The position numbers and the translations under genes were made by a program. A stretch of 64,000 nucleotides of DNA from Aeromonas sp. RU39B (GTDB taxonomy: Bacteria > Pseudomonadota > Gammaproteobacteria > Enterobacterales > Aeromonadaceae): contig NZ_FTMJ01000014.1 of NCBI RefSeq assembly GCF_900156095.1, positions 1-64,000 of the forward strand, in the 5' to 3' direction. Numbering within the stretch: the first letter of the stretch is position 1; every line of letters begins with the position of its first letter. Shown piece by piece: positions 29,976 to 39,056 of this stretch. The notes below the pieces were generated by a model. That model worked only from the letters and a program-made list of their open reading frames with translations. It did no database searches and had not been told where the DNA came from.

Positions 29976-31670
29976 ATGAATATTGAGCAACTGGAGCTGG
30001 TCACCTCGCTGTTCCAGCAGCTGTGCGTCTATCTGGTCATCGCCTGGCTACTCTCGAAGACCCCCCTGTTTATGCCATTGACCCAAGTGACGCTAACCCT
30101 GCGCCACAAGTTGGTCTGCTACCTCATCTTCTCGACCTTCTGCGTGATGGGCACCTATTTTGGACTGCGCATCAACAACTCGATCGCCAACACCCGCGCT
30201 ATCGGTGCCGTACTGGGTGGCATCGTCGGCGGCCCCGTGGTCGGCCTGTTGGTGGGACTGACCGGCGGCTTGCATCGCTACTCTCTCGGTGGCTTCACCG
30301 CGCTAGCTTGCACTTTTTCGACTGTGGCAGAAGGCGTGCTGGGCGGCCTGGTGCATCGCCATTTCGTCAGCCGTCATCGCTTTGAACTGCTGTTTAATCC
30401 CTGGGTTGTGGGTTCAGTGGCCCTGGTCGCCGAGTTAATGCAAATGGGCATCATCATCCTGGTCGCCCGCCCTCATGAAGAGGCGCTGGCGCTGGTACAC
30501 ACCATCATGTTGCCGATGCTGATCGCCAACACAGTGGGGGCCGCTATGTTTATGCGCATGATCCTCGACCGGCGCGCCATGCTGGAAAAGTACTCGGTGG
30601 CCTTTTCGGCCAAGGCACTCAAGATTGCCGAACGCACTCTGGGCGTGCTCGACAAGGGTTTCACGCCGCAGCACTGCAACCAGATGGCCCGCATCCTGTT
30701 TGAAGAGACCGGCGTGGGCGCCGTCGCCATCACCGATCGGGAGCGGTTATTGGCCTTTATCGGAATTGGCGAAGACCATCACCTGCCCGGCACCCGAATT
30801 ACCTCACCGCACACCTTGCGGGCCATTGATCACAATGAGGTGGTCTATGCCGACGGCAACCTCATCCCCTACAACTGCACCCTGCATCCCAACTGCAAGC
30901 TGGGCTCTTCGCTGGTGATTCCGCTACGCGGTGAAGAAGATCAGGTGGTGGGGACCATCAAGCTCTACGAGCCCAAGCGCAAACTGTTCTCTTCAATGAA
31001 CCGGACCCTTGGCGAGGGGATCGCCCGGCTGCTTTCCGGCCAGATCCTCTCGGGCAAGTACAACGAACAGAAGCGCCTACTGGCGCAATCGGAGATCAAG
31101 CTGCTGCAAGCCCAGATCAATCCACACTTTTTGTTTAACGCCCTTAACACCCTGTCGGCGGTGATCCGCCGCGACCCGCAGGAAGCAAGGAATCTGGTGC
31201 AACACCTGTCGACATTCTTTCGCAAGAACCTCAAACGCCAGGAAGATGAGGTGTCACTGCGAGAAGAGATGGAGCATGTGGAAGCTTATCTGCAGATAGA
31301 GCGGGCCCGCTTTCGCGATCGGCTGACGGTCAACCTTGCCATCCCCGACGAGTTGCAGGAGCTGCGGCTACCGGCCTTCTCACTGCAACCTGTGGTGGAG
31401 AACGCCATCAAACACGGTCTGTCGCAAATCCTTGGACAAGGGGAGCTCTCTCTAACGGCGCAGCGGCGCGGCCAGCTCCTGCAACTGGAGGTATGCGATA
31501 ACGCAGGACTCTACCGCCCCAGTGGCAGTACCTGCGGTCTGGGCATGAACATCGTCGATCGCCGGATCAAAGCCCGCTATGGCAGCCAGTACGGTTTGCA
31601 AGTCAGCTGTATCGCCGATGAAGAGACCCGGGTCACCATCATTTTGCCTGCCGAGGAGAGCGCATGCTGA
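29976..31670 (+). CDS. btsS: Pyruvate-sensing LytS-type histidine kinase BtsS
   Basis: A 564-residue membrane sensor kinase, close to E. coli BtsS/YehU (561). It has an N-terminal 5TM-LYT membrane domain (about residues 1-190), a GAF-like domain (about 215-345) and a HisKA-like region with INPHFLFNALNTL (phospho-acceptor His384). An HATPase (VENAIKHGL N-box, GLGMNIVDRR G-box) completes it. E. coli BtsS binds extracellular pyruvate and activates BtsR. It overlaps btsR by 7 bases, and a CstA-type transporter follows, matching the known target type. Confidence 0.92.
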   Translation: MNIEQLELVTSLFQQLCVYLVIAWLLSKTPLFMPLTQVTLTLRHKLVCYLIFSTFCVMGTYFGLRINNSIANTRAIGAVLGGIVGGPVVGLLVGLTGGLHRYSLGGFTALACTFSTVAEGVLGGLVHRHFVSRHRFELLFNPWVVGSVALVAELMQMGIIILVARPHEEALALVHTIMLPMLIANTVGAAMFMRMILDRRAMLEKYSVAFSAKALKIAERTLGVLDKGFTPQHCNQMARILFEETGVGAVAITDRERLLAFIGIGEDHHLPGTRITSPHTLRAIDHNEVVYADGNLIPYNCTLHPNCKLGSSLVIPLRGEEDQVVGTIKLYEPKRKLFSSMNRTLGEGIARLLSGQILSGKYNEQKRLLAQSEIKLLQAQINPHFLFNALNTLSAVIRRDPQEARNLVQHLSTFFRKNLKRQEDEVSLREEMEHVEAYLQIERARFRDRLTVNLAIPDELQELRLPAFSLQPVVENAIKHGLSQILGQGELSLTAQRRGQLLQLEVCDNAGLYRPSGSTCGLGMNIVDRRIKARYGSQYGLQVSCIADEETRVTIILPAEESAC

Positions 31671-32377
31671 GCGTCATGATCGTGGACGACGAGCCACTGG
31701 CCCGCGAAGAGCTGCGGCTGATGCTGGAAGAGTACGACGATGTGGACATCGTGGCCGAGGCCGCCAACGCGGTCGAGGCGCTGCCGGCGGTTCATCGTCT
31801 GCGCCCTGACGTGCTGTTTCTCGATATCGAGATGCCGCGTATCAGCGGTCTCGAGCTAGTCAGCATGCTCGACCCCGAGAAGATGCCGCAGATTGTCTTT
31901 ATCACCGCCTTCGATGAGTTTGCCCTGCGCGCCTTTGAAGAGCGGGCACTCGACTATCTGCTCAAACCGGTCAGTGCCGAGCGCCTTGAGCGCACGGTGC
32001 AGCGGCTACGCCAAGGGCAATCCACTACCCAGCAAACCGTCGGCGTCGGTATGCCGCTACGCAGCATTCCCTGCATCGGCCATAACCGGATTTTGCTGAT
32101 GCCGCTGGCCGATGTGGAGTTCGTCCACAGCGAACTGGCTGGCAACAAGGTGGTGACGGGGTCGGGTCAGGGCATCACCGAGTTGACCCTGCGGACCCTG
32201 GAAGAGAAGACCGGCTTTTTACGCTGCCATCGCCAGGTGTTGATCAATCCGGATCAGATCGCCGAATTGCTGCTGCTCGACGGCGGCGTGGCGGAGGCGG
32301 TGACCCGCTCGGGACATAAGGTTCAAGTGAGCCGCCGTTATCTCAAGCCACTCAAGGAACAACTCAGTATCGACTGA
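31664..32377 (+). CDS. btsR: LytTR-type response regulator BtsR
   Basis: A 237-residue regulator. The receiver domain has acidic pocket VDDE (8-10), phospho-acceptor Asp54 in LFLDIEMPRISG, and the KPV lysine. A LytTR DNA-binding domain (about 135-237; FLRCHRQVLINPDQI) follows. E. coli BtsR/YehT activates btsT in response to pyruvate. Putative cognate boxes lie 22-49 bases past its own stop, ahead of cstA. Starts inside the end of btsS. Confidence 0.93.
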   Translation: MLSVMIVDDEPLAREELRLMLEEYDDVDIVAEAANAVEALPAVHRLRPDVLFLDIEMPRISGLELVSMLDPEKMPQIVFITAFDEFALRAFEERALDYLLKPVSAERLERTVQRLRQGQSTTQQTVGVGMPLRSIPCIGHNRILLMPLADVEFVHSELAGNKVVTGSGQGITELTLRTLEEKTGFLRCHRQVLINPDQIAELLLLDGGVAEAVTRSGHKVQVSRRYLKPLKEQLSID

Positions 32378-32398
32378 TCCACTCAGGTACCGATTTCG

Positions 32399-32426
32399 AC
32401 CACTCATCGGCGCCAGTAACCGCTCA
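32399..32426 (+). promoter_or_regulatory. Direct-repeat BtsR-like operator upstream of cstA
   Basis: ACCACTCA (32399-32406) and ACCGCTCA (32419-32426) are direct repeats with a 12-base spacer, i.e. 20 bases start to start. As I recall, the E. coli BtsR/YehT site is two copies of ACC(G/A)CT(C/T)A about 13 bases apart. Both copies fit that pattern exactly. The location, 86 bases before the start of the CstA-type gene, suits an activator. Confidence 0.72.
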
Positions 32427-32511
32427 CTGAATGATGACTCCCTTTCCCTTTTTGGCTGAGTAGAGTAGCCGATGTCCCGCTATAGGCGGAGAGGAGAAAG
32501 GGAGAGTCATC

Positions 32512-34329
32512 GTGCAACATGCCATTACATTCGTCATCGCCGCACTGTGCATCCTTGCCATTGCATACCGTCTCTACGGTGTGTTCTTTGTGCGCAAGGT
32601 GCTGCAGGCCGACGATCAACACATTACGCCGTCCCATGAGCTGGAAGACGGCAAAAACTATGTTCCGACCAACCGCTGGGTGAACTTCGGCCAGCATTTT
32701 GCGGCTATCGCCGCCGCCGGCCCGCTGGTTGGCCCGGTTCTGGCTGCCCAGTTCGGCTACCTGCCGAGCTTTCTGTGGCTGCTGATTGGCTGCGTGATCG
32801 GTGGCGCCGTCCACGATACCGTGGTGCTGTTTGCCTCCATGAAGCATCAGGGCAAATCTCTGTCGGAAGTCGCCAAATCTGAACTCGGCCCGATCGCCGG
32901 CTGGTGTACCGGTCTGGCCATGCTGTTCATCATCACCATTACCATGGCCGGTCTTTCCATGGTGGTGGTGCATGCGCTGGAGCGTAACGCCTGGGGCGTT
33001 TTTGCCGTCTTTATGACCATTCCCATCTCGATGGTGGTCGGTCTGTGGCACAAAGCTACCGGTAACCTCAAGGCTGCCTCCTGGGTGGGTTTCGCCGCCG
33101 TGCTGGCCTGCGTCTTTATCGGTCCGTATGTGCAGCAAAGCGCCTTTGGCGAGTGGCTGACCCTGCGCGCCGAAACCATCAGTCTGGCCCTACCAATTTA
33201 TGCTTTCTTCGCAACCGCACTGCCGGTGTGGATCCTGCTCACCCCGCGCGGCTACATCTCCAGCTTCATGAAGATAGGGGTGTTTGGTGCGCTGGTTGTC
33301 GGCGTTATCTTCATCAACCCGACGATTCAATTCCCGGCGCTGACCCAGTTCATTCATGGCGGTGGTCCGGTGCTGGGCGGCCCGGTCTGGCCCTTTATCT
33401 CCATCACCATCGCCTGTGGCGCTATCTCCGGCTTCCACGCCTTTATCGGCTCGGGCACCACTCCCAAGCTGGTAGACAAGTGGAGCGACATCCTGCCAGT
33501 TGCCTTTGGTGCCATGCTGGCCGAATGTGTGGTCGGCGTCATGGCGCTGATTGCGGCCACTGCGCTGCATCCGGCTGACTATTTCGCTATCAACGCTTCA
33601 CCCGAGGTGTTTGCCAAGCTGGGTATGCAGGTGGTCGATCTGCCCTATCTCTCACAAGAGATCGGCATGGACCTGAACGGTCGTACCGGTGGTGCCGTGA
33701 CCCTGGCGGTCGGCATGTCCTACATCTTCACCAAGGTGCCCTGGTTTAGTAACCTCGCCTCCTACTTCTTCCAGTTCGTGGTCATGTTTGAGGCGGTCTT
33801 CATCCTGACTGCCGTAGACTCGGGTACCCGCGTCTCGCGCTACCTGATCCAGGACTTCTTCGGCGAGTTCTACTCCCCGCTCAAGCGCATCGACTGGATG
33901 CCGGGTGCCATCGGTGCCAGCGTGGTGGCCTGTGTCATGTGGGGCTATCTGCTCATGTCCGGTGATATCGGCTCGGTGTGGGCGCTGTTCGGGGTATCTA
34001 ACCAGTTGATGGCTTCGATTGGTCTTATCATCGGTGCCACCATCATCCTGCGCCTGGCCAAGCGTCGCAGCTATGCGCTGACTTGCCTGATCCCGCTGGC
34101 CTATCTGTTTGTTACCGTGAACTATGCCGGTTACTGGATGATGAGCCACGTTTACTTCAATCCCGCAGCCAAAGGCTATAACCCGACCAACGGTGTTATC
34201 TCCCTCATCATGCTGGTGCTGGGGATCGTGATCATGATTTCCGCCCTGCGCAAATGGCGTGAACTGTGGAATCGCCATCCACGTACCCGCATGGTTGCCG
34301 AGCCTGAGCTGGCCGCCAGCATGAAATAA
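32512..34329 (+). CDS. cstA: CstA-family (carbon starvation / pyruvate) transporter
   Basis: A 605-residue membrane protein of the CstA family with many helices. Motifs include VPTNRWVNFGQHFAAIAAAG near the N-terminus, GCVIGGAVHDTVVLFASM, and AVDSGTRVSRYLIQDFFGE. E. coli CstA and BtsT (about 700-716 residues) import peptides or pyruvate; this shorter subtype is common in other bacteria. Position directly after btsSR with BtsR-like boxes argues for pyruvate uptake. Start is GTG at 32512 with GGGAGA upstream. Substrate is inferred. Confidence 0.88.
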   Translation: MQHAITFVIAALCILAIAYRLYGVFFVRKVLQADDQHITPSHELEDGKNYVPTNRWVNFGQHFAAIAAAGPLVGPVLAAQFGYLPSFLWLLIGCVIGGAVHDTVVLFASMKHQGKSLSEVAKSELGPIAGWCTGLAMLFIITITMAGLSMVVVHALERNAWGVFAVFMTIPISMVVGLWHKATGNLKAASWVGFAAVLACVFIGPYVQQSAFGEWLTLRAETISLALPIYAFFATALPVWILLTPRGYISSFMKIGVFGALVVGVIFINPTIQFPALTQFIHGGGPVLGGPVWPFISITIACGAISGFHAFIGSGTTPKLVDKWSDILPVAFGAMLAECVVGVMALIAATALHPADYFAINASPEVFAKLGMQVVDLPYLSQEIGMDLNGRTGGAVTLAVGMSYIFTKVPWFSNLASYFFQFVVMFEAVFILTAVDSGTRVSRYLIQDFFGEFYSPLKRIDWMPGAIGASVVACVMWGYLLMSGDIGSVWALFGVSNQLMASIGLIIGATIILRLAKRRSYALTCLIPLAYLFVTVNYAGYWMMSHVYFNPAAKGYNPTNGVISLIMLVLGIVIMISALRKWRELWNRHPRTRMVAEPELAASMK

Positions 34330-34348
34330 TCTGAACCTTGGTTATGTC

Positions 34349-34380
34349 ACGCCCCTGCCTTGTGCGGGGGCGTTTTTTTC
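34349..34380 (+). terminator. Terminator after the cstA-type gene
   Basis: Stem ACGCCCCTGC / GCGGGGGCGT (one G-T pair) followed by seven T residues. Confidence 0.9.
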
Positions 34381-34485
34381 ATATCGGCGCCCAATCCTTA
34401 CAAAAATCAGCGTGGGGGTTGGCTCATTTTCCCCATAACCCTGTGATACTATGAGAACTCGTATGGGAATCAATGTTGTCGAGTG

Positions 34486-34944
34486 ATGAATCAGGAACAG
34501 CTAATCAGCCGTGCCCAGCATTTGTGCGAACAGCGCGGTCTGCGCTTTACAGCCATTCGGCAGCAGGTGTTTCGCTTGCTGGCCCAGCACGGCAATGCCA
34601 TCAGCGCCTATGAACTGCTCGATCAGTTGCGTCTCACCGAGCCCGGAGCCAAACCGCCGACCATTTATCGAGCCCTCGATTTTCTGCTCGAACAGGGTTT
34701 TGCCCACAAGGTCGAGTCACTAAACGCCTATATTTTCTGCTGTCATTTCGATCACGCCCACCCGATGCAACTGCTCATTTGCGACGGTTGCGGAAATGTG
34801 GTCGAACTTCATGATTCCGCGATTGATCGGGCGTTTCTCGAGCAAGCCCGCTTGCACGGCTTTACTATTACCAATAAGACAATCGAGGCTCACGGCCAGT
34901 GTGCCCAGTGTGCGCCCACCCAGGGGAATCACAATGAAGGCTGA
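34486..34944 (+). CDS. zur: Zinc uptake regulator Zur (Fur family)
   Basis: A 152-residue Fur-family repressor. The helical DNA-binding half resembles E. coli Zur: ISAYELLDQLR, KPPTIYRALDFLLEQGFAHKVES. Zinc-binding parts are the HFDHAHP loop and two Cys pairs, CDGCG and CAQCAP, plus IEAHGQCA. It would repress zinc importers such as znuABC; those are outside the window. Both GTG at 34483 and ATG at 34486 can start; ATG is preferred. The 3' end overlaps cheX by 11 bases. Confidence 0.93.
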   Translation: MNQEQLISRAQHLCEQRGLRFTAIRQQVFRLLAQHGNAISAYELLDQLRLTEPGAKPPTIYRALDFLLEQGFAHKVESLNAYIFCCHFDHAHPMQLLICDGCGNVVELHDSAIDRAFLEQARLHGFTITNKTIEAHGQCAQCAPTQGNHNEG

Positions 34945-35395
34945 TTTCATTAATCCTTTTCTCTTATCGCTGCTCAACGTCATGACCACCATGGCCCAGA
35001 TTGAGCTAAAACCCGGCAAGCCCAAACGCAAGACCGATGAACTGGCGCGCGGTGACGTGTCCGGTCTGATCGGCATGGTTGGCCCGCAGACCCGCGGCTC
35101 ACTCTCCATCACCTTCGATAAACCGCTGGCGTTGGAAATCATGCGTCGGATGCTGGGCGAAGCGCCAACGGGCATCAACGACGAAGTGACCGACATGGTG
35201 GGTGAAATCACCAACATGGTGACCGGCGGCGCCAAGCGGATGCTGGGCGAAAAGGGTTATGAGTTTGATATGGCCACCCCGATTGTGGTGGCAGGCCCGA
35301 GCCACACCATCACCCACCGTGCAGACGGCATGAAGATCATGATGCCCTTTGAATGCGATTTTGGCCGCGCCACCATCGAAATCTGTTTCGAATAA
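34934..35395 (+). CDS. cheX: CheX-like chemotaxis protein (CheC/CheX phosphatase family)
   Basis: A 153-residue protein of the CheX family: NPFLLSLLNVMTTMAQIELKPG near the start, GEITNMVTGGAKRMLGEKG (the E-xxN helix that acts on CheY-P) in the middle, then THRADGMKIMMPF. Family members dephosphorylate CheY-P or related receivers. ATG at 34934 lies within zur. No chemotaxis genes are adjacent, so the partner is unknown. Confidence 0.88.
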   Translation: MKADFINPFLLSLLNVMTTMAQIELKPGKPKRKTDELARGDVSGLIGMVGPQTRGSLSITFDKPLALEIMRRMLGEAPTGINDEVTDMVGEITNMVTGGAKRMLGEKGYEFDMATPIVVAGPSHTITHRADGMKIMMPFECDFGRATIEICFE

Positions 35396-35420
35396 GTCAC
35401 GACATCCAAGTCTCTTGGCA

Positions 35421-35451
35421 AAAAGCAGCGCGTTTAAGTGCTGCTTTTTTG
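35421..35451 (+). terminator. Terminator after zur-cheX
   Basis: Stem AAAAGCAGC / GCTGCTTTTTT with loop GCGTTTAAGT. Confidence 0.85.
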
Positions 35452-35466
35452 TATCTCATTGATAGC

Positions 35467-35497
35467 AAAAAGGCCTGCACGCTGGCAGGCCCTTTTT
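35467..35497 (-). terminator. Terminator after brnQ
   Basis: Stem AAAAAGGCCTGC / GCAGGCCCTTTTT (nearly perfect, one bulge). It gives a T-run in the minus direction and lies 15 bases past the brnQ stop. Confidence 0.85.
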
Positions 35498-35511
35498 ACG
35501 TTCTGATGCTA

Positions 35512-36822
35512 TCAGGCCGCTTCGCCGACCACCTCACCACTGCGACGTGGCAACAGCATAAAGAAGACACAGGCGGCGCAGGTGGGCAGCAACCAGGCCA
35601 GTCCTTTATCAAACAGGGGCAGGAAGGAGAACGCACTCATCTTCATCCCGGCAGCACCCAGCCCATCCAGACAGCCAAACATGAAGGCGATAGTCAGCAC
35701 CACGCGAACGCTCAGCGTCGGGCGAGCAAACTGCTGCTTGAGGAAAGTCACCAGCACCAGCGCCACGGCCACCGGGTAGATGGCCACCAGCACCGGGATC
35801 GAGATGCTGATGAGCTGGCTCAATCCCACGTTAGCTACCAGCGCGCAGATGACCCCCATGATCAGCACCAGCGTGCGATAGGAGACGCCGGTCAGATGAT
35901 GGAAATAGTCAGAGCAGGCCGAGATAAGGCCCACGGCAGTGGTAAAACAGGCCAGTGTGATAATGGCTGCCAGAATAAACTGGCCCGGCATACCAAACAG
36001 GCTCAGTACATAGGCACTGACAATCACGCCACCATTGCTGGCAGCAGAAACCACGCCCATGGCGGTGTTACCCAACTGGAACAAAGAGACATACACCACG
36101 CTAAGACCCAGCGCCGAAATAGAACCGGCAATAGCCAGGTACTTGAATTGGCTACGATAATCGTGGATATCCTTCTTGCGCAGCAGATCGACAATCAAGG
36201 CGCCAAACATCAGGGACGCCAGGGTATCCATGGTGTTGTAGCCTTCCAGCATCCCTTTAATAAGAGGGTGATTCACATATTCGCCAGATGCAGGCGGCAT
36301 AGCGCCTTGCGGATTCAGCAAGACACCGCCAGCCAGCACCAGCAGCAGTACAATCAATACCGGCGTCAGATACTTACCGATGGCATCCATCAGCTTGCCC
36401 TGATTGAGGGAGACCAGCATCGCCAGCACAAAAAACACGATGCTGTAACCAATCAACCCTGCCTGACCTGCATCACCAAGGAAAGGTTTCAAACCCATCT
36501 CATAAGCCACCAAGCCGGTGCGAGGTGCGGCAAACGCCGGACCAATCACGATATAGATGGCGGTTGCCATCACGGTCGCAACACCAGTCGGCAGCAAACG
36601 AGTCATCCCGGCCCAGCCATTACCGGCTTTGGCAACGGCGAGAATGGTCACCAGTGGCAAACCCACCGCCGTAATCAGGAAACCAAACATGGCCGGCAGC
36701 AGATTCTCCCCCGCCATAAAACCGGCCAGAGGCGGGAAAATGATATTGCCCGCCCCCAGATAAAAAGCAAATGTCATAAAACCCAGTCCGAGAACATCGG
36801 AGAGCGTCAGTGATTTCGTCAA
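35512..36822 (-). CDS. brnQ: Branched-chain amino acid:cation symporter BrnQ
   Basis: A 436-residue LIVCS-family transporter with about 12 helices importing Leu, Ile and Val with Na+ or H+. Signature ALGFMTFA-like segment DVLGLGFMTFAFYLGAGNII, then FPPLAGFMAGE and FGFLITAVGLPLVT, match E. coli BrnQ. I chose the TTG at 36822 because it gives the family start (MTKSLTLSDV) and has GAGG seven bases upstream. An in-frame ATG at 36855 would add 11 unrelated residues. Confidence 0.93.
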   Translation of the reverse strand: MTKSLTLSDVLGLGFMTFAFYLGAGNIIFPPLAGFMAGENLLPAMFGFLITAVGLPLVTILAVAKAGNGWAGMTRLLPTGVATVMATAIYIVIGPAFAAPRTGLVAYEMGLKPFLGDAGQAGLIGYSIVFFVLAMLVSLNQGKLMDAIGKYLTPVLIVLLLVLAGGVLLNPQGAMPPASGEYVNHPLIKGMLEGYNTMDTLASLMFGALIVDLLRKKDIHDYRSQFKYLAIAGSISALGLSVVYVSLFQLGNTAMGVVSAASNGGVIVSAYVLSLFGMPGQFILAAIITLACFTTAVGLISACSDYFHHLTGVSYRTLVLIMGVICALVANVGLSQLISISIPVLVAIYPVAVALVLVTFLKQQFARPTLSVRVVLTIAFMFGCLDGLGAAGMKMSAFSFLPLFDKGLAWLLPTCAACVFFMLLPRRSGEVVGEAA

Positions 36823-37007
36823 GATTAAACCTCGTCTGTCGCGTGTGACTGCCATGCTCAGACTGCGCGATACAGCTTGCGCACACTCAGGCCACAGAAA
36901 AAAGTACCGCCGTGAAGTGCATCAGCAACAGGATATTTTGCTGAGCGACGGCGGTTGATTAATTTAACAAAAGGATAAAGGAGTGAAAGGCAACTTAAAA
37001 GCGGGAT

Positions 37008-37715
37008 TTACATCTTGAGATAGAAGGCGGACGTTAGCTGGATATATCTTTCAGAATACGAGCCAATCGCAGAGTGAATGCAGATTTCATTGCATTCAAC
37101 ACCAACACATTCTCTGGAAAATAACATTAAAAGACGATTTACCTCTTTTGATGGTGTGCTTCTCACTCTATCTATCTGCAGGCAATGTAGGCCATATTGT
37201 GCTGCCAGTGCACAACACCGCTCGCCCTCCTCTTTCGGCATCACTAATGCCAACCGCCCTGCAGGAGCGAGCAGCCGCGCTGCGCTTTGCAGTAATTCGT
37301 GTTGGCTTAATGCGCCATCATGGCGGGCCGTGGCCCGGGCAGGGTCTGAAAACGACTGGCCAGCGCCGAAATAGGGTGGATTGGAGACAATCAGATCGTA
37401 AGGTTCGCTCTGATAAGCCTGCAGCGAGACATGATGAACCAGCACCTTATCGGGCCACGGGGAGGCGAGAATATTTTCACTGGCCTGAAGGGAAGCATTG
37501 GCATCAATCTCGATAGCATCAATGTGTGTATCGGGGTGGCTGCGCTGGGCCAGCATCAGGGCAATCACACCGGAGCCGGTGCCGATATCCAGGATCCGGC
37601 GCGCCGAATCGACCGGGGTCCAGGCCCCCAGCAACACAGCATCAGTTCCCACCTTCATGCCACAACGATCATGGGCCACATGAAACTGTTTGAACGTAAA
37701 ACCGGGACTGGCCAT
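37008..37715 (-). CDS. trmN: tRNA1(Val) (adenine(37)-N6)-methyltransferase TrmN6/YfiC
   Basis: A 235-residue SAM-dependent methyltransferase that makes m6A37 in tRNA-Val. SAM motif I ILDIGTGSGVIALML and catalytic DLIVSNPPYFGAG (NPPY, typical of N6-adenine methylases) are visible. The N-terminus GFTFKQFHVAHDRCGMKVGTD is YfiC-like. It is divergent from srmB as in E. coli (yfiC-srmB). ATG at 37715 has GGAGGAG upstream; a GTG one codon earlier is possible. Confidence 0.94.
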   Translation of the reverse strand: MASPGFTFKQFHVAHDRCGMKVGTDAVLLGAWTPVDSARRILDIGTGSGVIALMLAQRSHPDTHIDAIEIDANASLQASENILASPWPDKVLVHHVSLQAYQSEPYDLIVSNPPYFGAGQSFSDPARATARHDGALSQHELLQSAARLLAPAGRLALVMPKEEGERCCALAAQYGLHCLQIDRVRSTPSKEVNRLLMLFSRECVGVECNEICIHSAIGSYSERYIQLTSAFYLKM

Positions 37716-37827
37716 CACTACACTCCTCCAACATTGGCGCGGATTATAGCGATTGTCACCGCATCGCCATAGGAGTCACGGCCATGATCCCCTATAATAC
37801 GGTGTTTCCCTGTTACCGAGTATCGCC

Positions 37828-39054
37828 ATGAGTATGTCCTTCGACGACTTCGACCTGCATCCCTCCCTCAATCAGGCCTTGGCCGAGATGGGCTTCTCCC
37901 GCCCCACCACTATTCAGCAAATGGTGCTGGAGCCCGCTCTGGATGGGCGCGATATTCTGGCTTCTGCCCCAACCGGCACCGGGAAGACGGCCGCCTTTCT
38001 GCTACCAGCCATTCAACACCTGCTCGATTTTCCCCGTCGCAAACCTGGCCCCTGCCGAGTGCTGGTGCTGACCCCAACCCGTGAGCTGGCCATGCAGGTG
38101 ACAGCGCACGCCAAGGCGCTGGCAGTTCATACTCCGCTCTCTGTTGAGACCATCATCGGGGGTGTCAACCATGAAGAGCAGCGCCCGGCCCTGACTCGTA
38201 CCACCGATATCGTGGTCGCCACCCCAGGGCGCCTGCTGGAATACATCGATAACGGCGAGTTTGAAAGTGACGACATTGAAGTGTTGGTGCTGGATGAAGC
38301 CGACCGCATGCTCGATATGGGGTTTATCGACGATGTCACCCGCATTACCAACGAAGCGCGTTATCGCCAACATACTCTGCTGTTCTCCGCCACACTGGAA
38401 GGCGCTGGACTGACTCGTTTTGCCAACGAAATTCTCAAAGACCCGGTCGAGTTGCACGCCGAGCCGCCACGCAGCGAACGGCGCAAGATAACCCAATGGC
38501 TCCACTTGGCTGACAGCGCAGAGCACAAGTTGGCGCTACTGACCCACTTGCTCAAGCAGGAAGAGATCAGCAAGGCCATTATCTTCGTCAAAACCCGCGA
38601 GCGTCTGAGCGAACTCTCTGGCCAGCTACAAACTGCTGGCATCGTCTGCTCGTGGATCCGCGGTGAGATGGAGCAGGAGAAACGGGTCGAAGCAATTCGC
38701 AAGTTCCGTGAAGGGGATGTGCCCTTCCTGATTGCCACCGATGTTGCGGCGCGTGGTATCGATCTGCCCAACGTCAGCCACGTCATCAACTACGACATGC
38801 CTTACAGCGCTGATGTGTATGTGCACCGGATCGGTCGTACCGGTCGGGCGGGTAACCGCGGCTGCGCCATCAGTCTGGTTGAGGCGCACGATATGGCCGT
38901 GGTTGGCAAAATCGAGCGTTATACCGAGGAGCGCCTCAAGCGCCGGGTAATCGACGAGCTGCGCCCCAAGCACAAAGAAGCGCGCGTGCCGACCAAGAAG
39001 AAGAAAGCCAAGGACGACAAGAAGGGCGCCAAGGCCAAAAAGAAGAAGAAATAA
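37828..39054 (+). CDS. srmB: ATP-dependent RNA helicase SrmB
   Basis: A 408-residue DEAD-box helicase that assists assembly of the 50S ribosomal subunit, especially at low temperature. Motifs: FSRPTTIQ (Q motif), SAPTGTGKT (I), PTRELA (Ia), VLDEADRML (II), FSATL (III), ATDVAARGID (V) and HRIGRTGRAG (VI). The C-terminus is a strongly basic Lys/Ala tail. Placement next to yfiC/trmN supports SrmB rather than RhlE or DeaD. Confidence 0.93.
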   Translation: MSMSFDDFDLHPSLNQALAEMGFSRPTTIQQMVLEPALDGRDILASAPTGTGKTAAFLLPAIQHLLDFPRRKPGPCRVLVLTPTRELAMQVTAHAKALAVHTPLSVETIIGGVNHEEQRPALTRTTDIVVATPGRLLEYIDNGEFESDDIEVLVLDEADRMLDMGFIDDVTRITNEARYRQHTLLFSATLEGAGLTRFANEILKDPVELHAEPPRSERRKITQWLHLADSAEHKLALLTHLLKQEEISKAIIFVKTRERLSELSGQLQTAGIVCSWIRGEMEQEKRVEAIRKFREGDVPFLIATDVAARGIDLPNVSHVINYDMPYSADVYVHRIGRTGRAGNRGCAISLVEAHDMAVVGKIERYTEERLKRRVIDELRPKHKEARVPTKKKKAKDDKKGAKAKKKKK

Positions 39055-39056
39055 AA

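Noticed and set aside
35353-36813. Long plus-strand open frame opposite brnQ
   Set aside because: It runs antisense through a clearly recognised membrane transporter; its His/Gln/Arg-rich composition is what the complement of a hydrophobic gene in GC-rich DNA gives.
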